From contig CANRPY010000003.1 in assembly GCA_947632595.1 (NCBI GenBank), forward strand, positions 23,031 to 87,030: a stretch of DNA of 64,000 nucleotides, read 5' to 3'. A model generated the notes under the pieces. That model had not been told where the DNA came from, did no database searches, and saw nothing but the letters and a program-made list of their open reading frames with translations. A program made the translations under genes and the position numbers. Every line of letters starts with the position of its first letter. The first letter of the stretch is position 1. This document shows, one piece after another, positions 44,201 to 51,933 of this stretch. This DNA is from an uncultured Bacilli bacterium. Lineage in GTDB: Bacteria > Bacillota_I > Bacilli_A > RF39 > UBA660.

Positions 44201-44541
44201 AGGCAGAACTAGAAGATCGATTTGGTAAGTTATCAGAAGAGATTCTTATTTATATGTATGAGGAATGGTTTGAAAAACTTGCGAAAAAAATTTCCTTGAC
44301 CAAGGTCCATCAAACAAGAAATTCTATAGAACTTGTTTTCTCTCCAGAACTTGTTTCTAAATTGGATACCGAACAAATCTTTATGGATGCTTTTCATATC
44401 TCTAACATGTTTCGTTTTATTAGTAGAGGAGATCATTTTATTATCGTGTTAGATATTATTAAACTGGAGAAACATCCTATCTATTATTTGGTAGAATTGC
44501 TTAGTAAAATTTATGACAATTTAGAAAATTCTATTGACTAA
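41224..44541 (+). CDS. mfd: Transcription-repair coupling factor Mfd
   Basis: Removes stalled RNA polymerase and recruits excision repair. N-terminal UvrB-like part, RNA polymerase-interaction domain (IGDYVVHNVHGIGVYNGIKTL), helicase domain with Walker A CGDVGFGKTEVA and DEEQRFGV box. RGRVGRSDKFAYAYLMY is the translocase motif and a TRCF C-terminal domain ends the protein. 1105 residues, slightly shorter than the 1150-1180 usual in Bacilli. Confidence 0.96.
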   Translation: MNFFQDYIQFDFKKDMGLYGMTDEFFCFLLKSYFQQHKKNLLIVVDSLFEANQLYSNLSNYEENVYLFPMDDFLTSEALAISPDLMITRLETIRMILSRESSIVITNLMGYLRFLPNKETYFNHILSLKVGDVISPEKLVEKLISIGYTRDTIVNKTGEVGVRGFVIDVFPIDEENPVRIEFFDDEIESIRFFDADTQKSISKVDSIQIYPYFEFITSKEVLPEHFNKQKYLPYYDSVQNIGQYLGDVITFFKDYEQLEVSYRDILEQILTYREDKDSQFTSPYLFSFPDLSVDFPVYYYSMNNLSTKRRITSSYSFPIHPVPIFHEDVDRIQEYLSSMLNQNKTIILCVKKYQFRTLYKFLNFKTYEATFSTIHSQSINLVDCDLSQGFCYEDVVVITAHELFHVSTSKKKYHTKYKYTSTIHDVNKLAIGDYVVHNVHGIGVYNGIKTLTLNDITKDYLEILYQGTDKIYIPVEKIDLISKYSGREGVVPKVNKLGGVEWQKTKNRVKSRITDMADQLIRLYAEREVRKGFAFSKDSELSSEFQKDFPYELTPDQVRAISQIKEDMESSVPMDRLLCGDVGFGKTEVAFVAAFKAILDSKQVLFLCPTTILSNQHYENALVRFQNFPVSIGLLNRFTTPKEVNRILTGLKEGTIDMVIGTHRLLSDDIHLKDLGLLIIDEEQRFGVAHKEKIKQYKTNVDVLTLTATPIPRTLQMSLVGIRSLSLIETPPVNRYPVQTYVVEENKQILKEAIYKEISRNGQVYILYNRVQSIDEFADRIRLIAPDAKVAIAHGQMNKNQLENTIMDFIQHEFDILICTTIIETGIDIPNVNTLIIMDADRFGLSQLYQIRGRVGRSDKFAYAYLMYQPFKSLTETAIKRLNVIKEFTELGSGFSIATRDLSIRGAGDILGSEQAGFIDTVGIDLYLKMLNDEVRRRNHEIVPEEDTMEDTKPFIDVTTHISDQYVSDDDLKVEIHKKINSIDSLESFEKVKAELEDRFGKLSEEILIYMYEEWFEKLAKKISLTKVHQTRNSIELVFSPELVSKLDTEQIFMDAFHISNMFRFISRGDHFIIVLDIIKLEKHPIYYLVELLSKIYDNLENSID

Positions 44542-44583
44542 AAAACTTTGAATTGTTACATTTAAAATACTGGAGGTAAGATC

Positions 44584-45249
44584 ATGCAGGAACAAGAATC
44601 TCAAACGATTTTAGAACAACATAAAAGTAGTTATCGCCAAGCAGTTCTTGATATTATCGAGAATAATACCGAGGTTTTAGTGAAGCAGGATATTATGTCT
44701 TTATTAAAGAAGCCTCCTCTTGACTCTATGGATTTAATTCGTACTAAATTTTTAGATTTGGCAAAGAAAAATAAAATTGTTTTAAATACGAATGAACTTA
44801 GTACTTTATTAGATACTTATCGTAATTTTTTAATGAATTGTTGTGATGATATTAAAAATATACGGGTATTGGAGTTGAGTTCTAAAATAGAAAAAGAAAG
44901 TCTTTGTAAGATGAATGATACGTTTAAAATTAATAAAAAAGACTTTGTTACGATTAATAAAAAGATTAAGAAATTATTAAAAGATAGATTGGTTGAGGGA
45001 TATGATACTTGTATTCTTAAATCTATTGATGGTATTTTTCAAGATAGTGTAGGGCAAGAAGTTAGAGAAAAGATTGTGGATGATATTTCTAAGTATGTTA
45101 AGGGAAATTATCAAAAACAATTGATGGAGAATTTTGATATTAAAATATTGGTAAAAGATACTACTTTAATTAATGGTACAAAGGAACAGGGAGAACGTTA
45201 TTTATTTACTTTGAATCATTCTCATTTATTTCAAGATTTAGATTCTTGA
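44584..45249 (+). CDS. Hypothetical protein, helical, not recognised
   Basis: 221 residues with a GGAGGT ribosome site. No signal peptide or membrane segment; mostly charged helices rich in Lys, Asp and Leu (for example DFVTINKKIKKLLKDRL). Three Cys (two adjacent at NCCDD) show no zinc-finger spacing. The terminal ~60 residues (VGQEVREKIVDDISKYVK ... HLFQDL) look like a compact helical domain. It lies between mfd and the T-box, where Bacillus has spoVT and yabM. I see no relation to SpoVT. Likely a lineage-specific cytoplasmic protein; no function is proposed. Confidence 0.7.
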   Translation: MQEQESQTILEQHKSSYRQAVLDIIENNTEVLVKQDIMSLLKKPPLDSMDLIRTKFLDLAKKNKIVLNTNELSTLLDTYRNFLMNCCDDIKNIRVLELSSKIEKESLCKMNDTFKINKKDFVTINKKIKKLLKDRLVEGYDTCILKSIDGIFQDSVGQEVREKIVDDISKYVKGNYQKQLMENFDIKILVKDTTLINGTKEQGERYLFTLNHSHLFQDLDS

Positions 45250-45265
45250 TTCTTTTCTTCCTTTG

Positions 45266-45274
45266 TGTTATAGT
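45266..45274 (+). promoter_or_regulatory. Promoter of the T-box-metG transcript
   Basis: Extended -10 TGTTATAGT about 20 nt before stem I of the T-box. Confidence 0.5.
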
Positions 45275-45284
45275 ATGGTCATAT

Positions 45285-45510
45285 TTGAAATGTTGTGATG
45301 AAGAGCGCTTTCTTCCAAAATCTATTTTTAGAGAACTCTGATGGTGAAAATGAGTATAGATGGAATTAAGCTGTATGGCTTTTGAACTTCTATATCGATA
45401 GGTAGGTATAGGCGTAGTCGGCGTTAACGAATGAAGTGTATAATAGAAATTATTATAAAATAAGGTGGTACCGCGAGAAATCGTCCTTATGTTTATAATA
45501 ATTTTTTTTT
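45285..45510 (+). promoter_or_regulatory. T-box riboswitch, probably methionine-specific
   Basis: This leader fills most of the gene-free stretch 45250-45522. It has AGAGA in stem I, a probable specifier ATG at 45375-45377 followed by a purine, and the conserved T-box AAGGTGGTACCGCG (45462-45475). The terminator pairs AAATTATTATAAA/ATAAGG with CCTTAT/TTTATAATAATTT before nine T (about 45447-45510). Uncharged tRNA-Met would stabilise the antiterminator and let transcription enter the Nudix-metG genes. The Met assignment rests on the ATG and on metG downstream. Confidence 0.92.
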
Positions 45511-45522
45511 AGGAGGTTTCTT

Positions 45523-45987
45523 ATGAATAAAATGGGAATTGGCGTAGGCGTTCTTGTTTTAAACGAAGAAGGTAAGGTTTTACTTTTACTGCGTAACTCT
45601 GATTTTCAAAAGGCTGATAGTGATATGCGATTAGAAGGAACCTATACTCTACCTTCTGGAAAGGTACTGTATCAGGAGACTTTTGAAGAGGCTGCTGTTC
45701 GAAAGTTAGAGGAAGAAGCAGGACTTCATACAACAACAGAAGATGTTCAAGTAATTTCTTTGTCTAATGATATTAATTCCTATGCTCATTATGCAACGAT
45801 AGGACTTTGGGCTAAAAAGTATGAGGGAGAGGTTAGGTTGAAAGATTCTTCTGAGTTTGTATCTTGTGGATTTTTTGATCTAGAACATTTACCAGAGAAT
45901 ACTTGTATCCCTAGTTTAAAAATTATTAAAAATTATAAAGATAAGATTATTTATCAAGATAAGGAGTGGATTGATTATGAAAGATAA
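45523..45987 (+). CDS. Nudix hydrolase under T-box control
   Basis: 154-residue Nudix-fold protein; the box reads GKVLYQETFEEAAVRKLEEEAGL (split here as G-x5-E, then R-K-L-x-E-E-x-G-L). The canonical REUxEExGU has Glu after Arg, here Lys; in MutT that Glu is the base-like residue. The other metal-binding Glu are present. Substrate unknown. It is the first gene after the Met T-box and overlaps metG by 11 nt, so it is made together with methionyl-tRNA synthetase. Confidence 0.85.
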   Translation: MNKMGIGVGVLVLNEEGKVLLLLRNSDFQKADSDMRLEGTYTLPSGKVLYQETFEEAAVRKLEEEAGLHTTTEDVQVISLSNDINSYAHYATIGLWAKKYEGEVRLKDSSEFVSCGFFDLEHLPENTCIPSLKIIKNYKDKIIYQDKEWIDYER

Positions 45988-47500
45988 ATATTATATTACA
46001 ACAGCAATTGCTTATACATCAGGAAAACCTCATATTGGTAATACATATGAGATTGTTTTAGCAGATGCGATTGCGAGATACAAAAGACAACAAGGGTACG
46101 ATGTTTATTTTCAAACAGGTACTGATGAACATGGAGAAAAAATAGAATTAAAGGCAAAAGATGCTAAAAAGACTCCACAAGAGTTTGTAGATGAGAAGGC
46201 TGCTGAAATTAAACGTATTTGGGATATTATGAATACGAGTTATGATAGGTTTGTTCGTACTACGGATCCTAATCATGAAAAGGTTGTTCAACATATTTTT
46301 AAATATATGTATGATAAGGGAGATATTTATAAAGGATCTTATAAGGGACTTTATTGTACTCCTTGTGAATCTTTTTGGACGGAGTCTCAATTAGTAGATG
46401 GAAAATGTCCTGATTGTGGAAGAGAAGTTGAAGAGAAATGTGAAGAAGCTTATTTCTTTAAACTAAGTAAATATCAAAAACCATTAGAGGAATATATTGA
46501 ATCTCATCCTGATTTTATTCAACCTGTTGCTCGTAAAAATGAAATGATTAATAATTTTATTAAACCAGGTCTTCAAGATTTATGTGTTTCTCGTACTTCT
46601 TTTTCTTGGGGAATTCCTGTTGATTTTGATTCTAAACATGTTGTTTATGTTTGGTTAGATGCTTTGACTAATTATATTACTAATATTGGGTATGATGTTG
46701 AGCAAACTACTGATCAGTTTCAAAAATTATGGCCGGCTGATTTACATTTAATTGGAAAGGATATTATTCGTTTTCATACGATTTATTGGCCTTGTTTTCT
46801 AATGAGTTTAGATATTCCATTACCAAAACAAGTATTTGGACATCCTTGGTTAATTATGAGTGATGGTAAGATGAGTAAGTCTAAAGGTAATGTGATTTAT
46901 GCCGATGATTTAGTAGAAGAATTTGGAGTAGATGCTGTTCGTTATTATTTCTTACATGAAATTCCTTTTGCTTCTGATGGTGTTTTTACAAGAGATTTAT
47001 TAATTGAGAGAATTAATGGAGATCTTGCGAATATTCTTGGTAACTTAGTGCAAAGAACGATTTCTATGGGAAATAAGTATTTTGATGGAAAAGTAGTTGA
47101 TAAAAAGGTAGAGGATTCTATGGATGAAGCATTTCTTTCTACGATTCAAGCTCTTAAGGCTAAAGTAGATGAGAAGATGGATGCTTTACAAATTAGTGAT
47201 GCGATTACTGAAATTTTCAATGTTTTAAGAGCAAGTAATAAGTATATTGATGAGACAACTCCTTGGATTTTAGCAAAAGATGAGGCCTCTAAGGATCGTT
47301 TAGAGACAGTTATTTATCATTTATTAGAATCTATTCGTGTTTGTGCTGTCCTTCTTGAGTCTTTTATGCCTGATACTAGTCTTTCTATTTTCCAACAACT
47401 TCAAACAGAGGATAAGACTCCTACTTATCAAGAGAAAACTTCTTATCAACTTGGAAAACCAACTCCATTATTTATGAGAATTGATGTTTCAAAAGAATAA
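45977..47500 (+). CDS. metG: Methionyl-tRNA synthetase
   Basis: Class I aaRS for Met. HIGN is the HIGH motif and KMSKSKGN the KMSKS loop. Zinc Cys occur in CTPCESFW ... CPDCG. The anticodon-binding helical domain follows. 507 residues, ending without the C-terminal EMAP-like dimerisation domain found in the longer Bacillus enzyme (~660). ATG 45977 is 10 nt from AAGGAG; a TTG at 45971 is an alternative. Ends at an intrinsic terminator. Confidence 0.97.
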   Translation: MKDKYYITTAIAYTSGKPHIGNTYEIVLADAIARYKRQQGYDVYFQTGTDEHGEKIELKAKDAKKTPQEFVDEKAAEIKRIWDIMNTSYDRFVRTTDPNHEKVVQHIFKYMYDKGDIYKGSYKGLYCTPCESFWTESQLVDGKCPDCGREVEEKCEEAYFFKLSKYQKPLEEYIESHPDFIQPVARKNEMINNFIKPGLQDLCVSRTSFSWGIPVDFDSKHVVYVWLDALTNYITNIGYDVEQTTDQFQKLWPADLHLIGKDIIRFHTIYWPCFLMSLDIPLPKQVFGHPWLIMSDGKMSKSKGNVIYADDLVEEFGVDAVRYYFLHEIPFASDGVFTRDLLIERINGDLANILGNLVQRTISMGNKYFDGKVVDKKVEDSMDEAFLSTIQALKAKVDEKMDALQISDAITEIFNVLRASNKYIDETTPWILAKDEASKDRLETVIYHLLESIRVCAVLLESFMPDTSLSIFQQLQTEDKTPTYQEKTSYQLGKPTPLFMRIDVSKE

Positions 47501-47522
47501 AGACTTCTTTATTCTTTTTTTA
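47492..47522 (+). terminator. Terminator after metG
   Basis: AAAGAATAAAG-ACTT-CTTTATTCTTT stem around the stop, then T-run. Confidence 0.9.
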
Positions 47523-47523
47523 A

Positions 47524-47532
47524 TGGTATAAT
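47524..47532 (+). promoter_or_regulatory. Extended -10 promoter of tatD
   Basis: TGGTATAAT, 22 nt before the tatD start and right after the metG terminator. Confidence 0.65.
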
Positions 47533-47554
47533 ACATTTAAAAGTAGGTGGTTAC

Positions 47555-48319
47555 ATGTATATTGATACGCATTGTCATTTATCTTCTCAGGATTATTCGG
47601 ACATTCCTGCTGTTATAGAGGATAATAAAAAAGCAGGGGTTGATAAAATGATTTTATCTGGTTGTACAAGGGAGTCTATTCTTGAGTCTTTGGAACTTGT
47701 TGAACAATATCCTGATTTATATGTAACGATTGGTTACCATCCAAGTGAAGCGGATATTACTACGGAAGATGATCTTCTTCTACTAGAAAAACAGCTTCAG
47801 AATCCTAAAGTTGTTGGGATAGGAGAAATTGGTCTTGATTATCATTATGGGAAAGAGAATATTATGTTGCAGAAGAATTTATTCTACCAGCAGATGAAAT
47901 TAGCCTCTCGCTATCACATGCCTGTTGTTATTCATAGTAGGGATGCAACGGAGGATACCATTTCTATTTTAAAAGAGTTTTCTGATGTGATTGGTGATAT
48001 TCATTGTTTTAGTGGTAGTTTGGAGACTGCTAAGATTTATCTTTCTATGGGGTACTACTTAGGAATAGGTGGGGTTGTTACTTTTAAAAATTCTAAATTA
48101 GGAGATGTGGTTTCTAAAATTGGTCTTCATTCGTTACTTTTAGAGACAGATAGTCCTTATTTAACTCCAGAACCTTACCGAGGAGGTCAGAATAGTTCTA
48201 AATATCTTCCTTATGTAGCTTCTAAAATTGCAGAACTTTTAGGTGTTTCTGTAGAAGAGGTTGCTTCTCAAACCCTTCAGAATACTGAGGCTTTGTTTGA
48301 CTTGGACCATAATTTATGA
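47555..48319 (+). CDS. tatD: TatD family metal-dependent DNase
   Basis: TIM-barrel metal hydrolase with 3'-5' exonuclease activity in characterised members. Motifs: IDTHCHLSSQDY (metal His), IGEIGLDYH, VIHSRDA, IHCFSGS and LLLETDSPYLTPEPYRG. 254 residues, complete. In Bacillus yabD also follows metS. Confidence 0.95.
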   Translation: MYIDTHCHLSSQDYSDIPAVIEDNKKAGVDKMILSGCTRESILESLELVEQYPDLYVTIGYHPSEADITTEDDLLLLEKQLQNPKVVGIGEIGLDYHYGKENIMLQKNLFYQQMKLASRYHMPVVIHSRDATEDTISILKEFSDVIGDIHCFSGSLETAKIYLSMGYYLGIGGVVTFKNSKLGDVVSKIGLHSLLLETDSPYLTPEPYRGGQNSSKYLPYVASKIAELLGVSVEEVASQTLQNTEALFDLDHNL

Positions 48320-48332
48320 TATGTTATAAGAG

Positions 48333-48338
48333 TATAAT
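48333..48338 (+). promoter_or_regulatory. -10 element before the first surface-protein gene
   Basis: TATAAT 15 nt upstream of the ATG; -35 unclear. Confidence 0.45.
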
Positions 48339-48353
48339 GGGTTGGTGATTTGG

Positions 48354-48938
48354 ATGTCTAAGAAAAATGTACGCTATATTATTTTCTTACTAGTCATTAT
48401 TTTTATTTTATTTCTTTGTAGTGTCTTCTTTATTGTTCTTGTAAAGGATCATAATGATAAAAAGATTGCTCCTGTTGATCCAGAGGATGTTTCTCTTGTT
48501 GCAGATTCTAATACCATTATCATGAAAAATATTATTTCGGTATCTGATGATTTTGGTAGAAATATTTATGAAGACAATGCAGGCGCTTTTGGTTATTTAG
48601 AGTTTGATATTAAAAATAATACGAATGTAGATCGTGACTTTCAAATTTATATTACAAAACTAGAGTCTCCTGTTAAGGAAATTAATCCTAATTATATTAC
48701 TTTTTATTTAACAAATTATGCTAATGTTGCTTTTGATGAGTTTACTGGTAATAAATTACCTTCTTATGATGATTTTCATTATTTGGAGGATAAGGCGGAT
48801 AGTAAGAGAATTCATGAAGGTAGTCTTGCTCCTAATGAAGAGAAACATTTTATTTTAAGAACTTGGATTGCAGAAAATTATGTTGTTGATAATACGGAAG
48901 AGAGTTTCTCTTTTGAAATTCATGCTAGAGCAGTATAG
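48354..48938 (+). CDS. Membrane-anchored extracellular protein (SipW-locus protein A), function unknown
   Basis: 194 residues: short positive N-terminus, one strong hydrophobic segment (~9-32), then an exported domain. The exported part has beta-rich stretches GYLEFDIKNNTNVDRDFQIYI and HFILRTWIAENYV, ending EESFSFEIHARAV. The pattern (a first strand pair ending in 'IKNN', a late R.W. strand, a final strand ending in 'A') recalls TasA/camelysin-like surface proteins but is not a clear match. It lies 9 nt before a similar gene and one gene before a SipW-type signal peptidase. GGTGA is the ribosome site. Confidence 0.65.
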   Translation: MSKKNVRYIIFLLVIIFILFLCSVFFIVLVKDHNDKKIAPVDPEDVSLVADSNTIIMKNIISVSDDFGRNIYEDNAGAFGYLEFDIKNNTNVDRDFQIYITKLESPVKEINPNYITFYLTNYANVAFDEFTGNKLPSYDDFHYLEDKADSKRIHEGSLAPNEEKHFILRTWIAENYVVDNTEESFSFEIHARAV

Positions 48939-48947
48939 GAGGTCTTT

Positions 48948-49553
48948 ATGAGTAAGAGTAAAAAGGAAGAAGGTCTATCTAAAGACTTTTGGGTTGTTGC
49001 GATTAGTATTTCATCTTTCTTATTTCTTGTGATTTTGATTGGTATTATTTGTTTTGTGAATCGAAAACCTGATGTTGATTTCAAAGAAGATAATCAAGGA
49101 GGAAATGTTTCCTTGCATTATTCTACTTCTACTAAGGGATTAAGTTTAGTAAATGTTAGTCCTACTACAGATGATGTTGGTATGAAAAATATGACTCCTG
49201 ATCAATATTTTGATTTTTCTGTTCAGGTAGATATGGAAGATGCTCCCAAAGTTAATTATGAAATTTCTCTTTTAAAAGATGAGGATTCTACGATTTCTGA
49301 TGATGATATCCGTGTTTATTTGGAAAGAGAAGATCAAGGCACATATGAAAAGGTTTTTGGTCCGGAGAAGTTTGTTCCTTCTAAGAATTATTCTTCTGCT
49401 GGGTCTGAAATTGGAAGTATGGTACTTGCGAATGTAAAAAAGATTAAATCTGGTACAGATAACTATCGATTACGAATTTGGTTGAGTGAAGATGCGCAAG
49501 TATCTGGGGGAACTTATTCTGTAGAAGTTGATATTCATGCTGTTGCAAAATAA
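48948..49553 (+). CDS. Membrane-anchored extracellular protein (SipW-locus protein B), function unknown
   Basis: 201 residues with a hydrophobic anchor (~15-37) and an exported domain. It ends NYRLRIWLSEDAQVSGGTYS plus VEVDIHAVAK, very like the end of the gene before it (RTWIAENYV ... FSFEIHARAV). The two are probably diverged duplicates of one fold. An AGGAGG ribosome site is present. Operon with the preceding gene; a terminator follows. Confidence 0.65.
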   Translation: MSKSKKEEGLSKDFWVVAISISSFLFLVILIGIICFVNRKPDVDFKEDNQGGNVSLHYSTSTKGLSLVNVSPTTDDVGMKNMTPDQYFDFSVQVDMEDAPKVNYEISLLKDEDSTISDDDIRVYLEREDQGTYEKVFGPEKFVPSKNYSSAGSEIGSMVLANVKKIKSGTDNYRLRIWLSEDAQVSGGTYSVEVDIHAVAK

Positions 49554-49583
49554 AAGAAGTGTAAAGTTTACTTCTTTTTTTTG
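49552..49583 (+). terminator. Terminator after surface protein B
   Basis: AAAAGAAGT-GTAAAGTTT-ACTTCTTTT stem with T-run. Confidence 0.85.
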
Positions 49584-49590
49584 TCTTCTT

Positions 49591-49620
49591 TTGCTCTAAC
49601 TTTTTATTCAATATTATAAT
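49591..49620 (+). promoter_or_regulatory. Promoter of the SipW-type gene
   Basis: TTGCTC at 49591-49596, an 18-bp spacer and TATAAT at 49615-49620; an AGGAGG ribosome site follows. Confidence 0.6.
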
Positions 49621-49645
49621 AAGATTAGAATAGGAGGTAGTTAAA

Positions 49646-50245
49646 ATGACAGATAGTGCTCGTTTTTTTAGCAAAGTACAGTATTTTAGTTATTTTGCTT
49701 TTAAGGCTTTCTTGCTTGCTATTTTTGGCATTTTAATTTTATTTGCTATTTTATGTGCTGTTTATTTTGGAGATTTATTTTTAAATGTAAAAACGGGTCA
49801 TTATGATAGTCCTTTATTCAATGGATATGTAATCGTTTCTGAGAGTATGGTTCCTACCATTCAAATTAATGATGCCATTGTTATTAAAAGAGAAAAGGAT
49901 CAAAATTATCAAGTAGGAGATATTATTAGTTTTTATTCTACAGAATATAATCAAAATGGAATTGTAGTTACTCATAGAATTATCGATAAAAAGAATGTTA
50001 CGAAAAATCAATCTAATTATCGTACAAAGGGGGATCATAATTCTCGTGCAGATCGCTCTATTGTAGGGACTCCTAGCATTTATGGAAAAGTTTTATTTAT
50101 TATTCCTAAGTTGGGAAATTTTCAAAAATTTATATCCGATCCTCTCCATTTTTCATGTTGTATTATTATTCCTGCAGTGATTGTTATTTTGTATGATATT
50201 TTTAGAATTTTAAAAGCATTCCGACAAAGAAGAGAATTTTCCTAA
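49646..50245 (+). CDS. Signal peptidase I, SipW/archaeal-eukaryotic type
   Basis: Membrane protease that removes signal peptides. 199 residues: N-terminal membrane helix (~15-45), catalytic Ser67 in VSESMVP, and His110 in VVTHRII at the place where Sec-type bacterial enzymes have Lys. The box KGDHNSRAD lies at 128-136 and a second helix at ~167-188. The Ser/His pair is what defines SipW-type enzymes, which in Bacillus process TasA and TapA. It has its own promoter, 92 nt after two exported proteins that could be its clients; this is inferred from position. Confidence 0.88.
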   Translation: MTDSARFFSKVQYFSYFAFKAFLLAIFGILILFAILCAVYFGDLFLNVKTGHYDSPLFNGYVIVSESMVPTIQINDAIVIKREKDQNYQVGDIISFYSTEYNQNGIVVTHRIIDKKNVTKNQSNYRTKGDHNSRADRSIVGTPSIYGKVLFIIPKLGNFQKFISDPLHFSCCIIIPAVIVILYDIFRILKAFRQRREFS

Positions 50246-50276
50246 AAACTTTCTTTTCTTTTTTTTTATGGTGGTT

Positions 50277-50282
50277 TATAAT
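50277..50282 (+). promoter_or_regulatory. -10 of rsmA
   Basis: TATAAT 20 nt before the rsmA ATG; a TTGGTGG ribosome site lies between. -35 not clear. Confidence 0.5.
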
Positions 50283-50302
50283 AAAAATCAATTGGTGGTT
50301 TT

Positions 50303-51103
50303 ATGGAAAAATATGATGTAAAATTTAAGAAGAAATTTGGGCAAAATTTTTTGAAAGATAACCGTATTGTGAAGAGAATTGTTGATGTTAGTGGAGTGAA
50401 TTCTCATTCTTTGGTTATTGAAGTTGGACCTGGTGGGGCTATTATGACAAAAGAACTTGCTCGTGTTGCGAAGCAGGTTGTTGCTTATGAAATTGATAAA
50501 GATTTGGCTAGTGAATTAGAAAGCAAATTGGATGGATTTGATAACGTTGATATTATTTTTCAAGATTTTTTGGAGGCAGATCTTTCGCTTGATCTTTCTC
50601 ATTATTCTTATGATACACTATATTTTGTTAGTAATGTTCCTTATTATATTACTACACCAATTATTTTAAAATTAATTAAAAGTGGTTTAAAGTTTCAAAA
50701 TATTGTAATGATGGTTCAAAAAGAAGTAGGGGATCGTTTTAGTACTTCTCCTGGGAATCGGGAATATGGTTCGATCACGGTTTTATTAAATTATTTTTTT
50801 CAAATTCATAAAGAGTTTGTTGTTTCTAGAAAACAATTTATCCCAGAACCAAATGTCGATAGTGTTGTTGTGTCTTTCCATGAAAGAGAAGAAAAAGTTG
50901 AAATTCCTAATTTTGACTTTTTTGAGACGATTATACGAGATAGTTTTCAATTTAAGAGAAAGACATTACGTAATAATTTAAAAAAGTATGATTTAAAGAT
51001 TATTGAAGAAGTTCTTGCTCCGTATGGATTTGATTTATCTGTTCGGGCAGAAAATCTAAGTGTAGAGATCTTTGCGAAAATTAGTATGGCTTTATGGAAA
51101 TAG
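50303..51103 (+). CDS. rsmA: 16S rRNA dimethyladenosine transferase RsmA (KsgA)
   Basis: Dimethylates two adjacent adenosines near the 3' end of 16S rRNA. KKFGQNFLKDNRIVKRIV at the start, SAM motif IEVGPGGAIMTKEL and catalytic NVPYYI. 266 residues. The terminal residues and stop lie inside a strong terminator. rsmA-yabG-veg follows the Bacillus order. Confidence 0.96.
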   Translation: MEKYDVKFKKKFGQNFLKDNRIVKRIVDVSGVNSHSLVIEVGPGGAIMTKELARVAKQVVAYEIDKDLASELESKLDGFDNVDIIFQDFLEADLSLDLSHYSYDTLYFVSNVPYYITTPIILKLIKSGLKFQNIVMMVQKEVGDRFSTSPGNREYGSITVLLNYFFQIHKEFVVSRKQFIPEPNVDSVVVSFHEREEKVEIPNFDFFETIIRDSFQFKRKTLRNNLKKYDLKIIEEVLAPYGFDLSVRAENLSVEIFAKISMALWK

Positions 51104-51125
51104 AGATTCTATTTCCTTTTTTTTT
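51096..51125 (+). terminator. Terminator after rsmA
   Basis: GGAAATAGA-GAT-TCTATTTCC perfect 9-bp stem followed by nine T, ending only 20 nt before the likely yabG start. Confidence 0.93.
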
Positions 51126-51144
51126 GCATATATTTCTATGGGAG

Positions 51145-51933
51145 ATGAGACTTATTCAATTTCATTTAGGAGATATTGTTAGTAGAAATTCTTATCATAA
51201 TGATATTATCTTTAAAATTATTCAGATTCATCAGGATGTTGCGGTTTTAAAAGGAATGGATTATCGACTATATGCAGATGCTTTATTGAGTGATTTATCT
51301 AAGGTAGATGAGTTTTCTACTCAAGATCATGATATTATTGAGCGGAATTTAAAAGAAATACCGGTAGATCGAGATGAATATTTTTATTTACCGGGGAAGA
51401 TCTTACATATTGATGGGGATCAGGAGTATTTAGACCGATGTATGAATTTTTATCAAAACCTTGGTATTAAAGCAAATGGGATTGCATTAAAAGAAAATGA
51501 AATTTCTTCTTCTATTATTCAGTTACTGCAGGATTTTCATCCTGATATCGTGGTTATTACTGGACATGATGCTTATTATTCTAAAAAAAATCAATTGCAT
51601 GATCTTCATAGTTATCAAAATTCTTCTAATTTTGTACATGCGGTACGAGAAGCTAGAAAGTATGAGCATAACCAGGATAAATTGATTATTATTGCAGGAG
51701 CATGTCAATCTAATTATGAGAGTTTGATTCGTGCAGGGGCCAATTTTGCTTCTAGTCCTAAGAGAATCAATATTCATGCTTTGGATCCTGCAATTGTTGC
51801 TTCTTCTTTGGCTTTTTCCGACCGAGGACAAAGTATTGATTTAAAGAATGTTTTAAATAAAACGAAGTATGGTAGTGAAGGGATAGGAGGAATTATTACG
51901 AATGGAACTATGTATGTGGGGTATCCACGATGA
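51145..51933 (+). CDS. yabG: YabG family protease (sporulation-associated)
   Basis: In Bacillus YabG is a protease that trims spore-coat proteins. Family blocks are strong: FHLGDIVSRNSYHNDIIFKI, YLPGKILHIDGDQEYL, DIVVITGHDAY, IAGACQSNYESLIRAGANFA and SSPKRINIHALDP. 262 residues from the ATG at 51145. The GGGAG ribosome site is directly adjacent to that ATG, so an ATT at 51154, which matches the family's N-terminus better, may be the true start. It ends in an ATGA overlap with veg. There is little room for a promoter after the rsmA terminator. Confidence 0.88.
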   Translation: MRLIQFHLGDIVSRNSYHNDIIFKIIQIHQDVAVLKGMDYRLYADALLSDLSKVDEFSTQDHDIIERNLKEIPVDRDEYFYLPGKILHIDGDQEYLDRCMNFYQNLGIKANGIALKENEISSSIIQLLQDFHPDIVVITGHDAYYSKKNQLHDLHSYQNSSNFVHAVREARKYEHNQDKLIIIAGACQSNYESLIRAGANFASSPKRINIHALDPAIVASSLAFSDRGQSIDLKNVLNKTKYGSEGIGGIITNGTMYVGYPR

